DNA from: Bacteroidetes bacterium HGW-Bacteroidetes-5
GTDB taxonomy: Bacteria > Bacteroidota > Bacteroidia > Bacteroidales > UBA932
Assembly (NCBI GenBank): GCA_002842515.1
Contig: PHDC01000001.1
Span: 1,054,001-1,118,000 of the forward strand
DNA length: 64,000 nt
Reading direction: 5' to 3'
Position 1 is the first letter of the stretch; the number at the start of each line of letters is the position of its first letter. Below, in pieces: positions 63,362-64,000 of this stretch. A program made the position numbers and the translations under genes. The notes below the pieces were generated by a model. The model ran no database searches and was not told the origin of the DNA. It worked only from the letters and a program-made list of their open reading frames with translations.

Positions 63362-64000
63362 TTAGTCCATAGACTGTCCGCTGTTTAGGGCTATAACCAA
63401 CATCTCTCTGTAACTTCCGGGGTTAAGATCAGCAAAAAAATAGTTTACGGGATCCATTATCTTTCCGTTGTACCTCACCTCATAGTGCAGATGCGGAGCA
63501 AACGAGAGCCCGCTATTCCCTACTCTGGCAATAACCATCCCTCTGCTAACTCTCTGTCCGTCCCTAACCAAAATATCTCCAAGATGGGCATAGTAGGTAA
63601 CAAATCCGTTGTTATGGTCAATTTTAATCTGATTTCCCCGGTCTCTGTCAGATTTAACCAAAGATGTTACTGTTCCGTTAGCTGTTGCAATAATCTCTGC
63701 CCCTACTCCGGATAGAAGATCAATTCCTGTATGCTCGCTCATTGTCTTATAAAAGGGGTGGATCTTTTTGCCGACACTCGCGCCTGTTTGTGTCACCGTC
63801 ATCCCCTTTATGGGTAGCACAGCGGGTATGGAAAGTAAATCTCTGTCACTCTGCAGCACCGAGTAGATTCTTTGAATCTTGTCTGTCTGCTCCTTGGCAA
63901 GAAAGCTTGTAAACATTATCCTGTCTGAGGTGTAGCTGACTAAAGAGATGTCGGAAGAGGTATCCAGCTGCAGATATAGTTTAGGGTTGTATTCATTGAG
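63362..64000 (-). CDS. M23-family zinc metallopeptidase (5' end cut by window)
   Basis: The frame is open from 63362 to the window edge, at least 212 residues, so the start codon lies outside. The LytM/M23 domain has the HXXXD motif in HTGIDLLSG and the HXH motif in FAPHLHYEVR, both zinc ligands, with GNQIKIDHNNGFVTYYAHLG between. It cuts peptidoglycan crosslinks or acts as an activator of amidases. The upstream residues (KEQTDKIQRIYSVLQSDRD) look helical, as in envelope LytM proteins with an N-terminal membrane anchor. Confidence 0.9.
   Translation of the reverse strand, partial: LNEYNPKLYLQLDTSSDISLVSYTSDRIMFTSFLAKEQTDKIQRIYSVLQSDRDLLSIPAVLPIKGMTVTQTGASVGKKIHPFYKTMSEHTGIDLLSGVGAEIIATANGTVTSLVKSDRDRGNQIKIDHNNGFVTYYAHLGDILVRDGQRVSRGMVIARVGNSGLSFAPHLHYEVRYNGKIMDPVNYFFADLNPGSYREMLVIALNSGQSMD

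Overview
The window looks like chromosomal DNA of an anaerobic, fermentative member of the Bacteroidota, most likely order Bacteroidales. The evidence is the set of lineage-typical genes (HU-CCDC81-type protein, TonB-dependent receptor with a carboxypeptidase-like N-terminus, FISUMP lipoprotein, DUF2490 and DUF3108 proteins, DUF5117-type metalloprotease, short adenylate kinase), the rarity of Shine-Dalgarno sites, and repeated copies of the Bacteroidota -7 promoter box TAnnTTTG just upstream of genes. No insertion sequence, prophage, CRISPR array or rRNA operon was seen. One tRNA (Asn, GTT) is present.

Layout. 1-6.9 kb (minus): class I fumarase (cut by the window edge), prfB with a programmed +1 frameshift, recX, a PMCA-type Ca2+ ATPase and rlmN. 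6.9-13.0 kb (plus): recA, trpS, dnaG, metG. 13.0-14.0 kb (minus): HU-domain membrane protein with a 30-bp tandem repeat. 14.1-16.9 kb: tRNA-Asn followed by an AT-rich, gene-poor accessory patch with a FISUMP lipoprotein, an unknown exported protein and a DUF2490 outer-membrane protein. 16.9-22.1 kb: MFS transporter, adk, and a five-PAS orphan histidine kinase.

22.3-31.9 kb is the most interesting region: two different NAD(P)-linked [FeFe]-hydrogenases encoded convergently. The plus-strand set (hydC-hydB-hydA) has a minimal NuoF-like HydB. The minus-strand set (hydC-hydB-hydA) has a 1054-residue HydB in which the NuoF-like flavoprotein is fused to a complete GltD/NfnB-type FAD/NAD(P)H oxidoreductase. 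A small DUF2007/zinc-ribbon gene sits between them. Both HydA proteins carry TSCSPGW at the L1 H-cluster motif, where the classical form is TSCCPxW.

32-43.4 kb: membrane-bound AraC-type regulator, SIMPL protein, serine hydrolase, TonB-dependent receptor and a TolC/RND/adaptor efflux operon. 43.5-52.1 kb: a 58-residue CDGSH iron-sulfur protein, a SpoU-type RNA methylase, and molybdenum genes (a shortened moaA, moaC, a MOSC-MogA fusion, then modB-modC after a secreted metalloprotease), followed by a second serine hydrolase. 52.1-64 kb (minus): a complete rnfBCDGEA operon preceded by rseC and a DUF3108 gene, then dnaB, a class III aminotransferase, a zinc-ribbon coiled-coil protein, a Nif3-family protein, a MerR regulator and an M23 peptidase cut by the window edge.

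Taken together, Rnf (ferredoxin:NAD+ with ion pumping) and two hydrogenases (H2 with NADH, NADPH and/or ferredoxin) form a redox-balancing network suited to fermentative growth. The molybdenum genes imply at least one Mo/W enzyme elsewhere in the genome.
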